A stretch of 64,000 nucleotides of DNA. Source: Paratissierella segnis (GTDB lineage Bacteria > Bacillota > Clostridia > Tissierellales > Tissierellaceae). The stretch lies in assembly GCF_014385195.1 (NCBI RefSeq), contig NZ_JACRTG010000016.1:186001-250000 (forward strand). Reading direction: 5' to 3'. Of the stretch, positions 48,569-56,910 are shown one piece after another. The translations under genes were made by a program, and so were the position numbers. The notes below the pieces were generated by a model. The model did not search any database. It had not been told where the DNA came from and saw only the letters and a program-made list of their open reading frames with translations. Every line of letters begins with the position of its first letter. The first letter of the stretch is position 1.

Positions 48569-51397
48569 TTGTCTACCAAATTAAATATTTATTCAATAGT
48601 TGAAAATTTAAGTAGTCAATATACAATGAATGATATTAAAAACAATATCATAATTGGGTTTTCTGCCGAAGAAATTGGGTGTAAATTGGGCATTAAGAGG
48701 AACACAGCAAGTGCAGAGTTAAATAAATTATATAACGAAGGATATTTAATAAAAATCAAAGGTAAACCTGTTAGATTTATAGCTAGGGAGTCTATTGAAC
48801 GGATACTTAATATAGATTTGAATTATACTAATCAAGGGTTAGAAGTATCCAATATTAACGATATTATTAATTTAAATGATTCAATTAACGATATCGTTGA
48901 CAATGAATTAACATCAAAGGATAACGTATTTACTTCATTAATAGGATATAATTCCAGTCTGTTCCCACAAATTGAACAAGCAAAAGCTTCAATATTATAT
49001 CCAGGGGGATTAGATACTTTAATTACAGGACCTAGTGGAGTTGGCAAGACATATTTTGCTGAATTAATGTACGAATACGCAAAATTTAGAAATATAATAG
49101 ACAATGATAAACCTTTTGTTTCGTTTAATTGTGCTGAATATGCAGACAATCCGCAATTATTGGTTAGCCATTTATTTGGACATGTTAAAGGAGCATTTAC
49201 TGGAGCAGATGATGATAAAGAGGGGCTAGTTGAAAAGGCAAATAATGGGATATTATTTTTAGACGAAATTCATCGATTGCCTGAAGAAGGTCAAGAAATA
49301 CTTTTTTATCTCATGGACAAAGGCATCTATAGAAAGATGGGAGAAACAAAAGGAGATAGAAAGGCAAAAGTACGTATTATTGGTGCAACAACAAAGGATC
49401 CTGAATATACCTTCCTAAAAACATTTTTAAGAAGGATACCAATTATAATAAGAATTCCTTCGCTAGATGAAAGACCCTTGGAAGAAAAATACCAATTGAT
49501 TATAACCTTTTTCTCTGACGAGGCTGAAAGGATCGGAAAGAAAATTGTATTAAAAAGGGATGTACTAAGAACTCTTTTACAAACTAAATTTGAAGGCAAT
49601 ATTGGAGAATTAAGGGGAGAGATTCAATTTATCTGTGCTAGAGGCTTTATAAAATCTATACAGAAAGATACAGGCAGTATAGTAATTGACAATCGTTCAT
49701 TTCTTGGAAAGGTAAAATATAATATAAATGCTTCAAATGCAGAGATTGATTTAACTTTAAAAATCCTTAAATTTGAAGATGAATTGGTAATTTCTCCAAT
49801 CAAAAATAAAAAGAGAATCGGAGTATCTAATTTTGAACAGAAGACAATTTATGACAGGCTGGAAAGCAATTACAACTTTTTAATAAAAAATGGTCATTCA
49901 CAAAAGGATGCTTTAGATAACCTCATAGGAACAGTGAATGATTATTTTAAGGATTTACTTATTAAATTTGAAAATATAGAAGAAGCAGAAATAAATTTAT
50001 TAAGGATAATTCCGCAAAATATTTATAATATAACAAATGAATTTCTATTATTGGCAGAAAAGGAATTATCAGAACATTATGGGAAGGACATATTGCTAAG
50101 TTTATCTTTACATATTCAATCATTTATTGAAAGAAGCAAAACTCACAAGCCCATAAATAATCCTAATTTAGAAAATATAAAAATAAATTATCCTGAGGAA
50201 TTTATGTTATCTGCAAATTTTATAAAACAAATATCCGAGTATATGGATATAGAATACTCTGAAGATGAAGCAGGGTTTGTTACAATGTTTCTAAATACAG
50301 CAAGTAAAAATGTACGAGGGAAAATTGGCACAAATACTTTGATAATATTGTTAAGTCATGGATTAGGAGTTGCAACTTCTACAAAAAAATTGATTAATCA
50401 ATTAATGGGAGATAACATAATAGAAGGAATAGATATGCCAATTGATATGGGTGCAAAGGAATTATTAGCGAATGTAATAAAGTTAATAGATAAATATGGC
50501 AATATTCATAAGTTATTGTTAATGGTTGATATGGGGTCTTTATCCGATTTAGCTGAGAAAATTTGGATTCATTATGATAAAAGGATAGGGGTAGGAATAA
50601 TTACGGGGGTAAATACTCTTATGCTGCTAGACGTATCAAGGAAGGTATACTATACAAATACATCGATGGATAAAATTATTGGGGAAGTTAATTATTCTGA
50701 TTATTTAAAAGTTGGACACTACCCTTTGATTGAAAATGGTAAAAAAAGAATAATTGCATCATGCCTAACTGGAATTGGTACTGCAGTTAAAATTAAGGAA
50801 ATGTTGGAAGATATTATCCATAAAAATATTAAAAAGGAATTAGCAATAGATGCAATTGAATTTAGTAACTTAAAGGAAAATAAAAATCTTGAAAATGTAA
50901 TTTGTATAGTAGGTACATTTGACCCACACATCAGCTATATACCGTTTATTCCATTAGAGGACTTACTAAGCGGTAGGGGCATAGATTTAATCAATGAAAT
51001 GTTGAAGGAAAATGAAATGACCACTATAGAAGATAGCATATCTAAAAATAGTATTATTCAATCATTGTCAATGGATTTATTGATTGATTATCTAACATTT
51101 TTGAACCCTGCTAAGACTATAGAAATATGTACAAGATTTTTAGAGCAGATTGAAAGAACATTGAATATTAAATTTGATAATCCTGTTACTTTAAGATTTA
51201 TTATTCATACTGCATGCATGATAGAAAGAATAATTTCAAATGAAGAGGTTTTAAATACCTACAGTGAGCATTTTATAAAAGATTCAATGGAATATAGTGC
51301 AATAGATAAAAATATCCGTGTAATCAATAATAACTTTAGGATAAATGTGCCAGATACAGAGATTTCATTTTTATATGAGATTTTATTTACAAATTAA
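48569..51397 (+). CDS. LevR-type sigma-54-dependent PTS-controlled activator
   Basis: A 942-residue enhancer-binding protein. The TTG after GAGGTG is chosen over a GTG at 48551. Order: N-terminal winged helix (about 10-85, IGCKLGIKRNTASAELNKL), AAA+ domain with Walker A GPSGVGKT near 153, sigma-54 contact loop GAFTGAD near 207 and Walker B ILFLDEIHRL, PRD1 (LSLHIQSFIER near 512), EIIA-mannose domain (LLSHGLGVATS near 595), an EIIB-like segment (ASCLTGIGTAVKI near 730) and PRD2 (IIHTACMIERII near 877). PTS phosphorylation of the PRD/EII histidines should set its activity. A sigma-54 promoter lies directly downstream. Confidence 0.93.
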   Translation: MSTKLNIYSIVENLSSQYTMNDIKNNIIIGFSAEEIGCKLGIKRNTASAELNKLYNEGYLIKIKGKPVRFIARESIERILNIDLNYTNQGLEVSNINDIINLNDSINDIVDNELTSKDNVFTSLIGYNSSLFPQIEQAKASILYPGGLDTLITGPSGVGKTYFAELMYEYAKFRNIIDNDKPFVSFNCAEYADNPQLLVSHLFGHVKGAFTGADDDKEGLVEKANNGILFLDEIHRLPEEGQEILFYLMDKGIYRKMGETKGDRKAKVRIIGATTKDPEYTFLKTFLRRIPIIIRIPSLDERPLEEKYQLIITFFSDEAERIGKKIVLKRDVLRTLLQTKFEGNIGELRGEIQFICARGFIKSIQKDTGSIVIDNRSFLGKVKYNINASNAEIDLTLKILKFEDELVISPIKNKKRIGVSNFEQKTIYDRLESNYNFLIKNGHSQKDALDNLIGTVNDYFKDLLIKFENIEEAEINLLRIIPQNIYNITNEFLLLAEKELSEHYGKDILLSLSLHIQSFIERSKTHKPINNPNLENIKINYPEEFMLSANFIKQISEYMDIEYSEDEAGFVTMFLNTASKNVRGKIGTNTLIILLSHGLGVATSTKKLINQLMGDNIIEGIDMPIDMGAKELLANVIKLIDKYGNIHKLLLMVDMGSLSDLAEKIWIHYDKRIGVGIITGVNTLMLLDVSRKVYYTNTSMDKIIGEVNYSDYLKVGHYPLIENGKKRIIASCLTGIGTAVKIKEMLEDIIHKNIKKELAIDAIEFSNLKENKNLENVICIVGTFDPHISYIPFIPLEDLLSGRGIDLINEMLKENEMTTIEDSISKNSIIQSLSMDLLIDYLTFLNPAKTIEICTRFLEQIERTLNIKFDNPVTLRFIIHTACMIERIISNEEVLNTYSEHFIKDSMEYSAIDKNIRVINNNFRINVPDTEISFLYEILFTN

Positions 51398-51408
51398 ATA
51401 TTGGAAAT

Positions 51409-51442
51409 AAGAACTTTCGTACTTTTATGCGAAAGTTCTTTT
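51409..51442 (+). terminator. Terminator after the LevR-type gene
   Basis: AAGAACTTTCG pairs with CGAAAGTTCTT around a 10-base loop, followed by TT. Confidence 0.8.
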
Positions 51443-51475
51443 AATTTAGATATTCGACACATTACCGACACGTTG

Positions 51476-51492
51476 TTGGCATATTATTTGCA
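51476..51492 (+). promoter_or_regulatory. Sigma-54 (-24/-12) promoter of the PTS operon
   Basis: TTGGCATATTATTTGCA has the invariant GG and GC spaced by 10 bases, matching YTGGCAC-N5-TTGCW closely. It is downstream of the sigma-54 activator and about 47 bases before the first operon gene. A direct repeat CGACAC (51455 and 51466) lies just upstream. Confidence 0.88.
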
Positions 51493-51538
51493 ATAAATAA
51501 TGCTAACGAAATTAAATTGAATAATCTGGGGGTTGGTC

Positions 51539-52261
51539 ATGAATTCAATGATGAATAATTTGAGAAATGGACTTATTGTTTCTTGTCAAGCTTTCGATGG
51601 GAATCCATTTTATGGTCCAGAGGATATTTTTAAATTTGCATTATGCGCTCAAATGGGAGGTGCTGTTGGTTTAAGGATATCGTGGCCAGAAAATATTAAA
51701 TATATAAAATCAAAACTTGATTTACCCATAGTCGGAATCAATAAAAAGTCTGTTGACGGTAAATATGATTCTAGGAACAATATAATAATCACTCCAACGT
51801 ATGAGGATGCTGTTGAAATAATAGATGCAGGGTGTGATATAGCAGCGTTAGATGGTAGGTTAATAGCCGGAAGAACTTATGATGAACTAAAAGAAATAGT
51901 GGTCAAATTAAAAAAAAGTTATCCGAATATTTTATTAATGGCAGATATAGCGACCATAGAAGATGGATTGATTTGTGCAGAAATTGGTTTTGATATACTA
52001 TCTTCTACTTTGTCAGGATATACACATGAAAATTTGCACATATATGACGGTCCAGATTATGAGATAGTTAAAGAATTGAAAACGAAAACAGATTGTTATG
52101 TAAATGCTGAAGGAAGGATTTGGGAGTTATCTCATCTGGATAAGGTCATGGAAATGGGAGCTGATACAGTCACCATAGGTTCTGCTATTACATATCCACA
52201 TCTTATAGCAGAAAGGTTTAATACTAGATTTGTTGAAAATAGAAGCAAGTTTTATTTATAA
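51539..52261 (+). CDS. nanE: NanE-like N-acylmannosamine-6-phosphate 2-epimerase
   Basis: A 240-residue TIM-barrel protein. The ATG after GGGGG is used. It aligns with NanE throughout: NGLIVSCQAFDGNPFYGPED at the N-terminus, GAVGLRI near 40, LPIVGINKK, DAGCDIAALDGRL near 100 (catalytic Lys/Asp region), LLMADIATIEDG near 137, YVNAEGRI near 184 and TVTIGSAIT near 217. NanE converts ManNAc-6-P to GlcNAc-6-P. Here nagA/nagB and nanA are absent, so the real substrate may be a related 2-amino sugar phosphate. It is the first gene of the sigma-54 operon. Confidence 0.83.
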   Translation: MNSMMNNLRNGLIVSCQAFDGNPFYGPEDIFKFALCAQMGGAVGLRISWPENIKYIKSKLDLPIVGINKKSVDGKYDSRNNIIITPTYEDAVEIIDAGCDIAALDGRLIAGRTYDELKEIVVKLKKSYPNILLMADIATIEDGLICAEIGFDILSSTLSGYTHENLHIYDGPDYEIVKELKTKTDCYVNAEGRIWELSHLDKVMEMGADTVTIGSAITYPHLIAERFNTRFVENRSKFYL

Positions 52262-52318
52262 GAATCTGTTCAATTAACAAGCGGGATATAATACTTTACG
52301 TGAAAGGAGGTGTGAAAA

Positions 52319-52792
52319 GTGGCAATTGTTGTAGCAAGAATAGATGATAGACTAGTTCACGGACAAGTAACTACGAACTGGGTTAGATCTAATGATATTC
52401 AAGTAATAGTTGTAGTAGATGATAAACTTGCAACTGACGAAATTCAAATATCTGTTTTAAAAATGGCAGCTCCATCAAATATCAAATTATATGTTCTGCC
52501 AGTTGATAAATTCACAGAAAAATATAAAGCAGGAATCTTAGATAAGTATAGAATAATGCTAATATTTAATAATCCATTTGCCCCGCTTAAGTTGATTGAA
52601 AGTGGTATCAAAATTAATTCTGTGAATATAGGAGGGATGCGTTTTAAAGAAGGAAGAAGACAATTGACAAAATCTGTTTCAGTTACTGAAAGAGAGGCGG
52701 AAGCTATCAGGAGTATTATTAGCCATGGCGTAGAAGTTGAACATAGACAGTTACAAACTGATACAAAGGTTTATTTAAAAGATATTCTATAA
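52319..52792 (+). CDS. PTS mannose-family EIIB
   Basis: A 157-residue cytoplasmic phosphocarrier. A GTG start 8 bases after AAAGGAGG gives MAIVVARIDDRLVHGQV; His14 in this motif is the phosphorylation site. Family blocks NIGGMRFKEGRRQLTKSVSV near 103 and the C-terminal VEHRQLQTD match. It passes phosphate from EIIA to the sugar on EIIC/EIID, encoded immediately downstream. Confidence 0.92.
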   Translation: MAIVVARIDDRLVHGQVTTNWVRSNDIQVIVVVDDKLATDEIQISVLKMAAPSNIKLYVLPVDKFTEKYKAGILDKYRIMLIFNNPFAPLKLIESGIKINSVNIGGMRFKEGRRQLTKSVSVTEREAEAIRSIISHGVEVEHRQLQTDTKVYLKDIL

Positions 52793-52807
52793 AAGGAGGG
52801 TAAATTT

Positions 52808-53581
52808 ATGTTGTTAAATGCTATTTTGCTAACTATAGTTGCTTGGCTATTAGCACTAGAATATATGAACGGTCATTTTGGATTTAGCAGGCCGCTTGTA
52901 GCAGCTACGATTGTAGGTGCATTACTGGGAGACGTAAAAACTGGCATTATAATAGGCAGTTCGCTACAATTAATATTTATGGGTATGACCGGTATAGGTG
53001 CTGCTGTTCCACCGGATGCTGTAATAGGTAGTGTTATTGCTACTGCATTTTCAATTTTGGCTAATCAAAGTGTCGAGGTTTCTCTATCCTTGGCAGTTCC
53101 TGTTGCTGTTGCGTCTCAAGCACTGGATATATTTGCAAGGACTGCTACAACAGGTTTAATGCATGTGGCTGACAAGGCAGCAGAGGAAGAAAATTACAAT
53201 AAAATTGAATTAACACACTATCTTGGAGCATTAATAACATTTGTTCGTGTTGCAATAATAGTATTTCCAGCTATATATTTTGGAGTAGAAGTTGTAGAAA
53301 ATCTTATTTCAGCAATACCATCTTCAGTCTTAAGGGGACTGGAGGTAGCTGGAGGAATATTACCGGCAGTTGGATTCGGAATGTTACTTACTATGTTAGA
53401 CGTTAAAAAATTAAAACCATTTTATTTTATAGGTTTTGCGTTAGCTACATTCGGAGGATTTAGTTTAATAGGAGTAACAATGTTAAGCTGCTGCATAGCG
53501 TTGTTATTTGACTATTTTTCAAAGAATCAAAAACCCTCTGATGATACTGTAGATGAATTAGATAAATTAATGAATAGTTAG
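52808..53581 (+). CDS. PTS mannose-family EIIC
   Basis: A 257-residue membrane subunit with about seven helices. Typical blocks are SRPLVAATIVGALLGDVKTG near 25 and IFMGMTGIGAAVPPDAVIGS near 57. An AAGGAGG SD precedes the ATG. With EIID it forms the transport channel that binds the sugar. Genes are ordered B-C-D-A. Confidence 0.92.
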   Translation: MLLNAILLTIVAWLLALEYMNGHFGFSRPLVAATIVGALLGDVKTGIIIGSSLQLIFMGMTGIGAAVPPDAVIGSVIATAFSILANQSVEVSLSLAVPVAVASQALDIFARTATTGLMHVADKAAEEENYNKIELTHYLGALITFVRVAIIVFPAIYFGVEVVENLISAIPSSVLRGLEVAGGILPAVGFGMLLTMLDVKKLKPFYFIGFALATFGGFSLIGVTMLSCCIALLFDYFSKNQKPSDDTVDELDKLMNS

Positions 53582-53591
53582 GAGGGAAAAC

Positions 53592-54398
53592 ATGGACGCT
53601 AAGATAACTAAAAAGGATTTAAATAGAGTTGTTAGACGTAATATAATCTTTCAATTATCGTGGAATTTTGAGCGTATGCAAGCTTTGGGTTATTGTTATA
53701 CTATTTTACCAATTCTTAAAAAACTATATAAAAATAATCCGGAAGGATTAAAAAAGGCAGTTCAAAGAAATCTTGAATTTTTCAATACTCAGCCTTATAT
53801 GGCAGCACCTATATTAGGAATAACTTTGCCAATGGAGGAAAAATTAGCAACAGATGGCACGATAGATCCAAGTACTATTAGTGCAGCGAAAATTGCAATG
53901 ATGGGACCGTTAGCAGGTGTTGGAGATTCGTTATTTTGGTTTACGATATTTCCTATTTGTGCAGGTATAGGCATCTCACTTTCAGAAGGTGGAAATATAC
54001 TTGGTCCTATTGCATTTTTGCTTCTATTTAATATATTTAACTTAGGAACACGTTATTATGGTGTAGTGAAAGGATATGAGTTAGGAACTAATTTTATAGG
54101 AGAAATTACAAGTGGTTCAGTGATGCAAAGAATTTCAGACGCAGCTACTATATTAGGGTTAATGGTATTAGGTGTGATGACAGCTACAATGGTGTCCGTT
54201 CCTTTGGGTTTTGTAATTGGAAAAGGTGATCAAGCAATGTCTTTGCAAATGATTTTAGATGGCATAATGCCAAACCTAATTCCACTTGGAATTACTTATT
54301 TGGTTTATAGACTAATTAAGAAAGGTAAATCAGTTACTAAGATTTTGTTTGGAATCATTATCTTATCCATTTTAGGAGCGATGGTAGGTTTATTCTAG
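53592..54398 (+). CDS. PTS mannose-family EIID
   Basis: A 268-residue membrane subunit. Typical blocks are SWNFERMQALGYCYTILPIL near 23, MGPLAGVGDSLFWFT near 109 and GTRYYGVVKGYELG near 150. An AGGAGGG SD lies 10 bases after the EIIC stop. EIID occurs only in the mannose PTS family and completes the transporter. Confidence 0.92.
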   Translation: MDAKITKKDLNRVVRRNIIFQLSWNFERMQALGYCYTILPILKKLYKNNPEGLKKAVQRNLEFFNTQPYMAAPILGITLPMEEKLATDGTIDPSTISAAKIAMMGPLAGVGDSLFWFTIFPICAGIGISLSEGGNILGPIAFLLLFNIFNLGTRYYGVVKGYELGTNFIGEITSGSVMQRISDAATILGLMVLGVMTATMVSVPLGFVIGKGDQAMSLQMILDGIMPNLIPLGITYLVYRLIKKGKSVTKILFGIIILSILGAMVGLF

Positions 54399-54423
54399 AA
54401 TAATCATAAAAAGGAGAGGTATT

Positions 54424-54876
54424 GTGATAGGTATAATTATAATTAGTCATGGCATATTGGCAGATGGACTTTTAGAATCATCTAAAATGCTATGTGGAGA
54501 AAGTGCAGGCGTAGTATCGGCAAAGTTGGAGCCAACTGATTCACCGGATATGTTTCGTAAAAAATTAGAAATTGCAATTGAAAAAGTTGATGAGGGAGAA
54601 GGAATACTGATATTAGCCGATATCCCAGGAGGAACTCCAGCAAATCAAGGCGTTCTTTTACAAAAACATAGAGATGATATAGAGGTAATTACAGGAGTAA
54701 ATGTGCCTTTGTTAATAGAAGCCATAATGATGCGAGGCAAAATGTCATTACCCCTCCTTTTAGAACATTTGCTTAATGTAGGGAAGGAAAGTATTGAAAG
54801 CCCTATGTCTAAATTAGATAAAGAAAGCAATTTAAAAAATAGTGACGATCAATTAGATCAATTAATTACCGGATAA
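54424..54876 (+). CDS. PTS mannose-family EIIA
   Basis: A 150-residue phosphocarrier. A GTG start after AAGGAGAGG gives MIGIIIISHGILADGLLES; His9 is the site phosphorylated by HPr. ILADIPGGTPANQG near 61 is typical of the fold. It is a separate polypeptide rather than fused to EIIB. Its phosphorylation state may also set LevR-type regulator activity. Confidence 0.9.
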   Translation: MIGIIIISHGILADGLLESSKMLCGESAGVVSAKLEPTDSPDMFRKKLEIAIEKVDEGEGILILADIPGGTPANQGVLLQKHRDDIEVITGVNVPLLIEAIMMRGKMSLPLLLEHLLNVGKESIESPMSKLDKESNLKNSDDQLDQLITG

Positions 54877-54893
54877 TTAAAGGGGGATAAGAC

Positions 54894-56168
54894 ATGGCCA
54901 AGCTGGGTTTTTCTCAGGTTGATATAACACCACCAATTGGTACAACACTTTCAGGATATGAGTGTGAAAGGATATCCGAGGGGGTACATGATGAACTTTT
55001 TGCTAGAACTTTATTGATAGATTTCGAGGGAGAATTATTTTGTATCGTTCAAATGGATTTAATTGGAATTGATGAACATTTTATAGAAAAAATATTTCAT
55101 AGAGTTAAAGACTTAGGAATCAAAAAAGATAATTTGATTGCCTGCACAACCCATACACATTCTGGACCAAAGGGTATTTTTGATGAAACAAGTATTTTAG
55201 ATGAAGAGAGCTTTGGATTTTATAATTATGAATTGGTTTCAGATTATGTCAACAAGGTAGAAAAATGCATAAGAGCAGCATTCGATGATATGATGCCTCT
55301 TGAAAGGATGGAAGTAGGAAGTTCATATGTCCAAGGGATTGGGTCGGAGAGGCATGTAAATACTGAGGGCGATGGCAGGGTATTTGCGATGAAGTTGATA
55401 AGAGAAGATGGCAAGAAGGTACTATTATATAATTTCTCTTGTCATCCAACTATTCTGCACCATGATAATTTATTAATTTCTAGTGACTTGCCCTATGGGG
55501 TTTTGAAATATTTTGGTAATTCCTATGATATGATAATGTTCACAAATGGAAGTGCTGGGGATATAAGCACCAGATTTACAAGACAAAGTACTACTTTTGA
55601 AGAAGTAGATAGGATTGGAAAGGAATTAGGAAAAGCCATTGAAAATGCGATAAAGGATCCTATATACTCAGGCAGTATTAATTACTTTAAAACAAAAAGA
55701 TATAGGGTTTCTCTAAAATTCAGAGATATCCATTCAGTAGAAGAAGCGAATAGGAGGCATCTAGATGCTATAAAAAAGGTTGAAGAGGCTAAGATAGCTA
55801 ATTTACCTCCAAGTGAAATGAGGTTGGTTGAATCATTATTTGAGGGAACCTCTAGGGATCTTAAGATTGCCAAGACTATGAAAAGACGTGAGTATTTAGA
55901 ATTAGAAATAAATATATTTAGAATTAATGATTGGAATTTTATTACTATACCAGGGGAAATTTTTTCGAACCTGTCCAAACCAATAAGAGAAACTGATAAC
56001 AATATTATTTTAGGATATACAAATGGATATTATTTATATTTCCCAGATGAAAAAGCATGGGAGAAAAATTACTATGAAGCTTCCTCTAGTTATGTGAAAA
56101 AAGGTGAAGGTGAGAGACTGGTATCAATAATCTTAAGTAAGTTGAACGAGGACTTTTCCAATAATTAA
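54894..56168 (+). CDS. Neutral/alkaline-ceramidase-like metalloamidase (cytoplasmic)
   Basis: A 424-residue protein resembling the neutral/alkaline non-lysosomal ceramidase N-terminal domain (PF04734). Features: KLGFSQVDITPPIGTTLSGYE at the start, zinc-site-like TTHTHSGPKG near 84, FSCHPTILHHDN near 181, TNGSAGDISTRF near 217 and a Tyr-rich GYTNGYYLYFPDEKAW near 380. True ceramidases are secreted and about 700 residues; this one has no signal peptide and lacks the C-terminal domain. Within a PTS operon it may hydrolyse an amide on an imported sugar phosphate (for example de-N-acylation). That is inference. Confidence 0.75.
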   Translation: MAKLGFSQVDITPPIGTTLSGYECERISEGVHDELFARTLLIDFEGELFCIVQMDLIGIDEHFIEKIFHRVKDLGIKKDNLIACTTHTHSGPKGIFDETSILDEESFGFYNYELVSDYVNKVEKCIRAAFDDMMPLERMEVGSSYVQGIGSERHVNTEGDGRVFAMKLIREDGKKVLLYNFSCHPTILHHDNLLISSDLPYGVLKYFGNSYDMIMFTNGSAGDISTRFTRQSTTFEEVDRIGKELGKAIENAIKDPIYSGSINYFKTKRYRVSLKFRDIHSVEEANRRHLDAIKKVEEAKIANLPPSEMRLVESLFEGTSRDLKIAKTMKRREYLELEINIFRINDWNFITIPGEIFSNLSKPIRETDNNIILGYTNGYYLYFPDEKAWEKNYYEASSSYVKKGEGERLVSIILSKLNEDFSNN

Positions 56169-56181
56169 GGAGGGATTTAAC

Positions 56182-56910
56182 TTGATAACAAAAAAATATT
56201 TAGATTTCGTAATGTCAAAGTTTGAAGAAGTACAGGAAAAAGAAACTGAAAATATAGACAAAGCAGCTGAACTTGTAGCAGAATCTTGTAAAAAGGATGG
56301 TCGCTTTTATGTATTTGGTTCCGGACATTCCCATATGATTGCAGAAGAGATTTATATTCGAGCAGGAGGATTGGCGTATGTAAAAGGAATATTGCCGCCT
56401 GAATTGATGCTGCATGAAATGCCCAATAAAAGTACCTATTTAGAAAGGTTAGATGGTTATTCAAAGGCGATTCTAGATTTATATAAAATTGATGAAAATG
56501 ATACTATCATGGTTATATCCAATTCTGGTAGAAATAATGTTCCGGTTGAAATGTGCCTATATGCAAAGGAAAAGGGTGCAAGTGTTATTGCCTTAACATC
56601 GCTTAAACATTCAACTCAAGTTGCTTCAAGACATGAAAGTGGAAAAAAGATTTATGAGATAGCTGATATTGTAATTGATAATTGTGCTGAAAAAGGTGAT
56701 GCAGCTTTCTATATTGACGGATTTGATATACCAACTGGTCCAACATCAGATACTGTTGGGACTGCAATAGCACAAGCTATTATAGTTGCAGTAATAGATA
56801 AATTGGTTAAAGAAGGGATAAAACCACCTGTTTTCATGAGTTCAAATGTTGATGGAGCTGATAAATATAATGATGAACTATTTGACAAATACTATGGATA
56901 TTGGAAATAA
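56182..56910 (+). CDS. SIS-domain sugar isomerase/deglycase-like protein (UPF0309 type)
   Basis: A 242-residue protein with a TTG start after AAGGAGGG. The SIS fold shows FYVFGSGHSHMIAEEI near 34, MVISNSGRNNVPVE near 112 and GATVGTA-like PTGPTSDTVGTAIAQ near 190. The long insert after GHSHMIAEE (RAGGLAYVKGILPPELMLHE) matches the UPF0309 group. SIS proteins bind phosphosugars and act as isomerases, aldose-ketose deglycases or etherases. It overlaps the next gene by 17 bases. The substrate should be the PTS product. Confidence 0.82.
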   Translation: MITKKYLDFVMSKFEEVQEKETENIDKAAELVAESCKKDGRFYVFGSGHSHMIAEEIYIRAGGLAYVKGILPPELMLHEMPNKSTYLERLDGYSKAILDLYKIDENDTIMVISNSGRNNVPVEMCLYAKEKGASVIALTSLKHSTQVASRHESGKKIYEIADIVIDNCAEKGDAAFYIDGFDIPTGPTSDTVGTAIAQAIIVAVIDKLVKEGIKPPVFMSSNVDGADKYNDELFDKYYGYWK

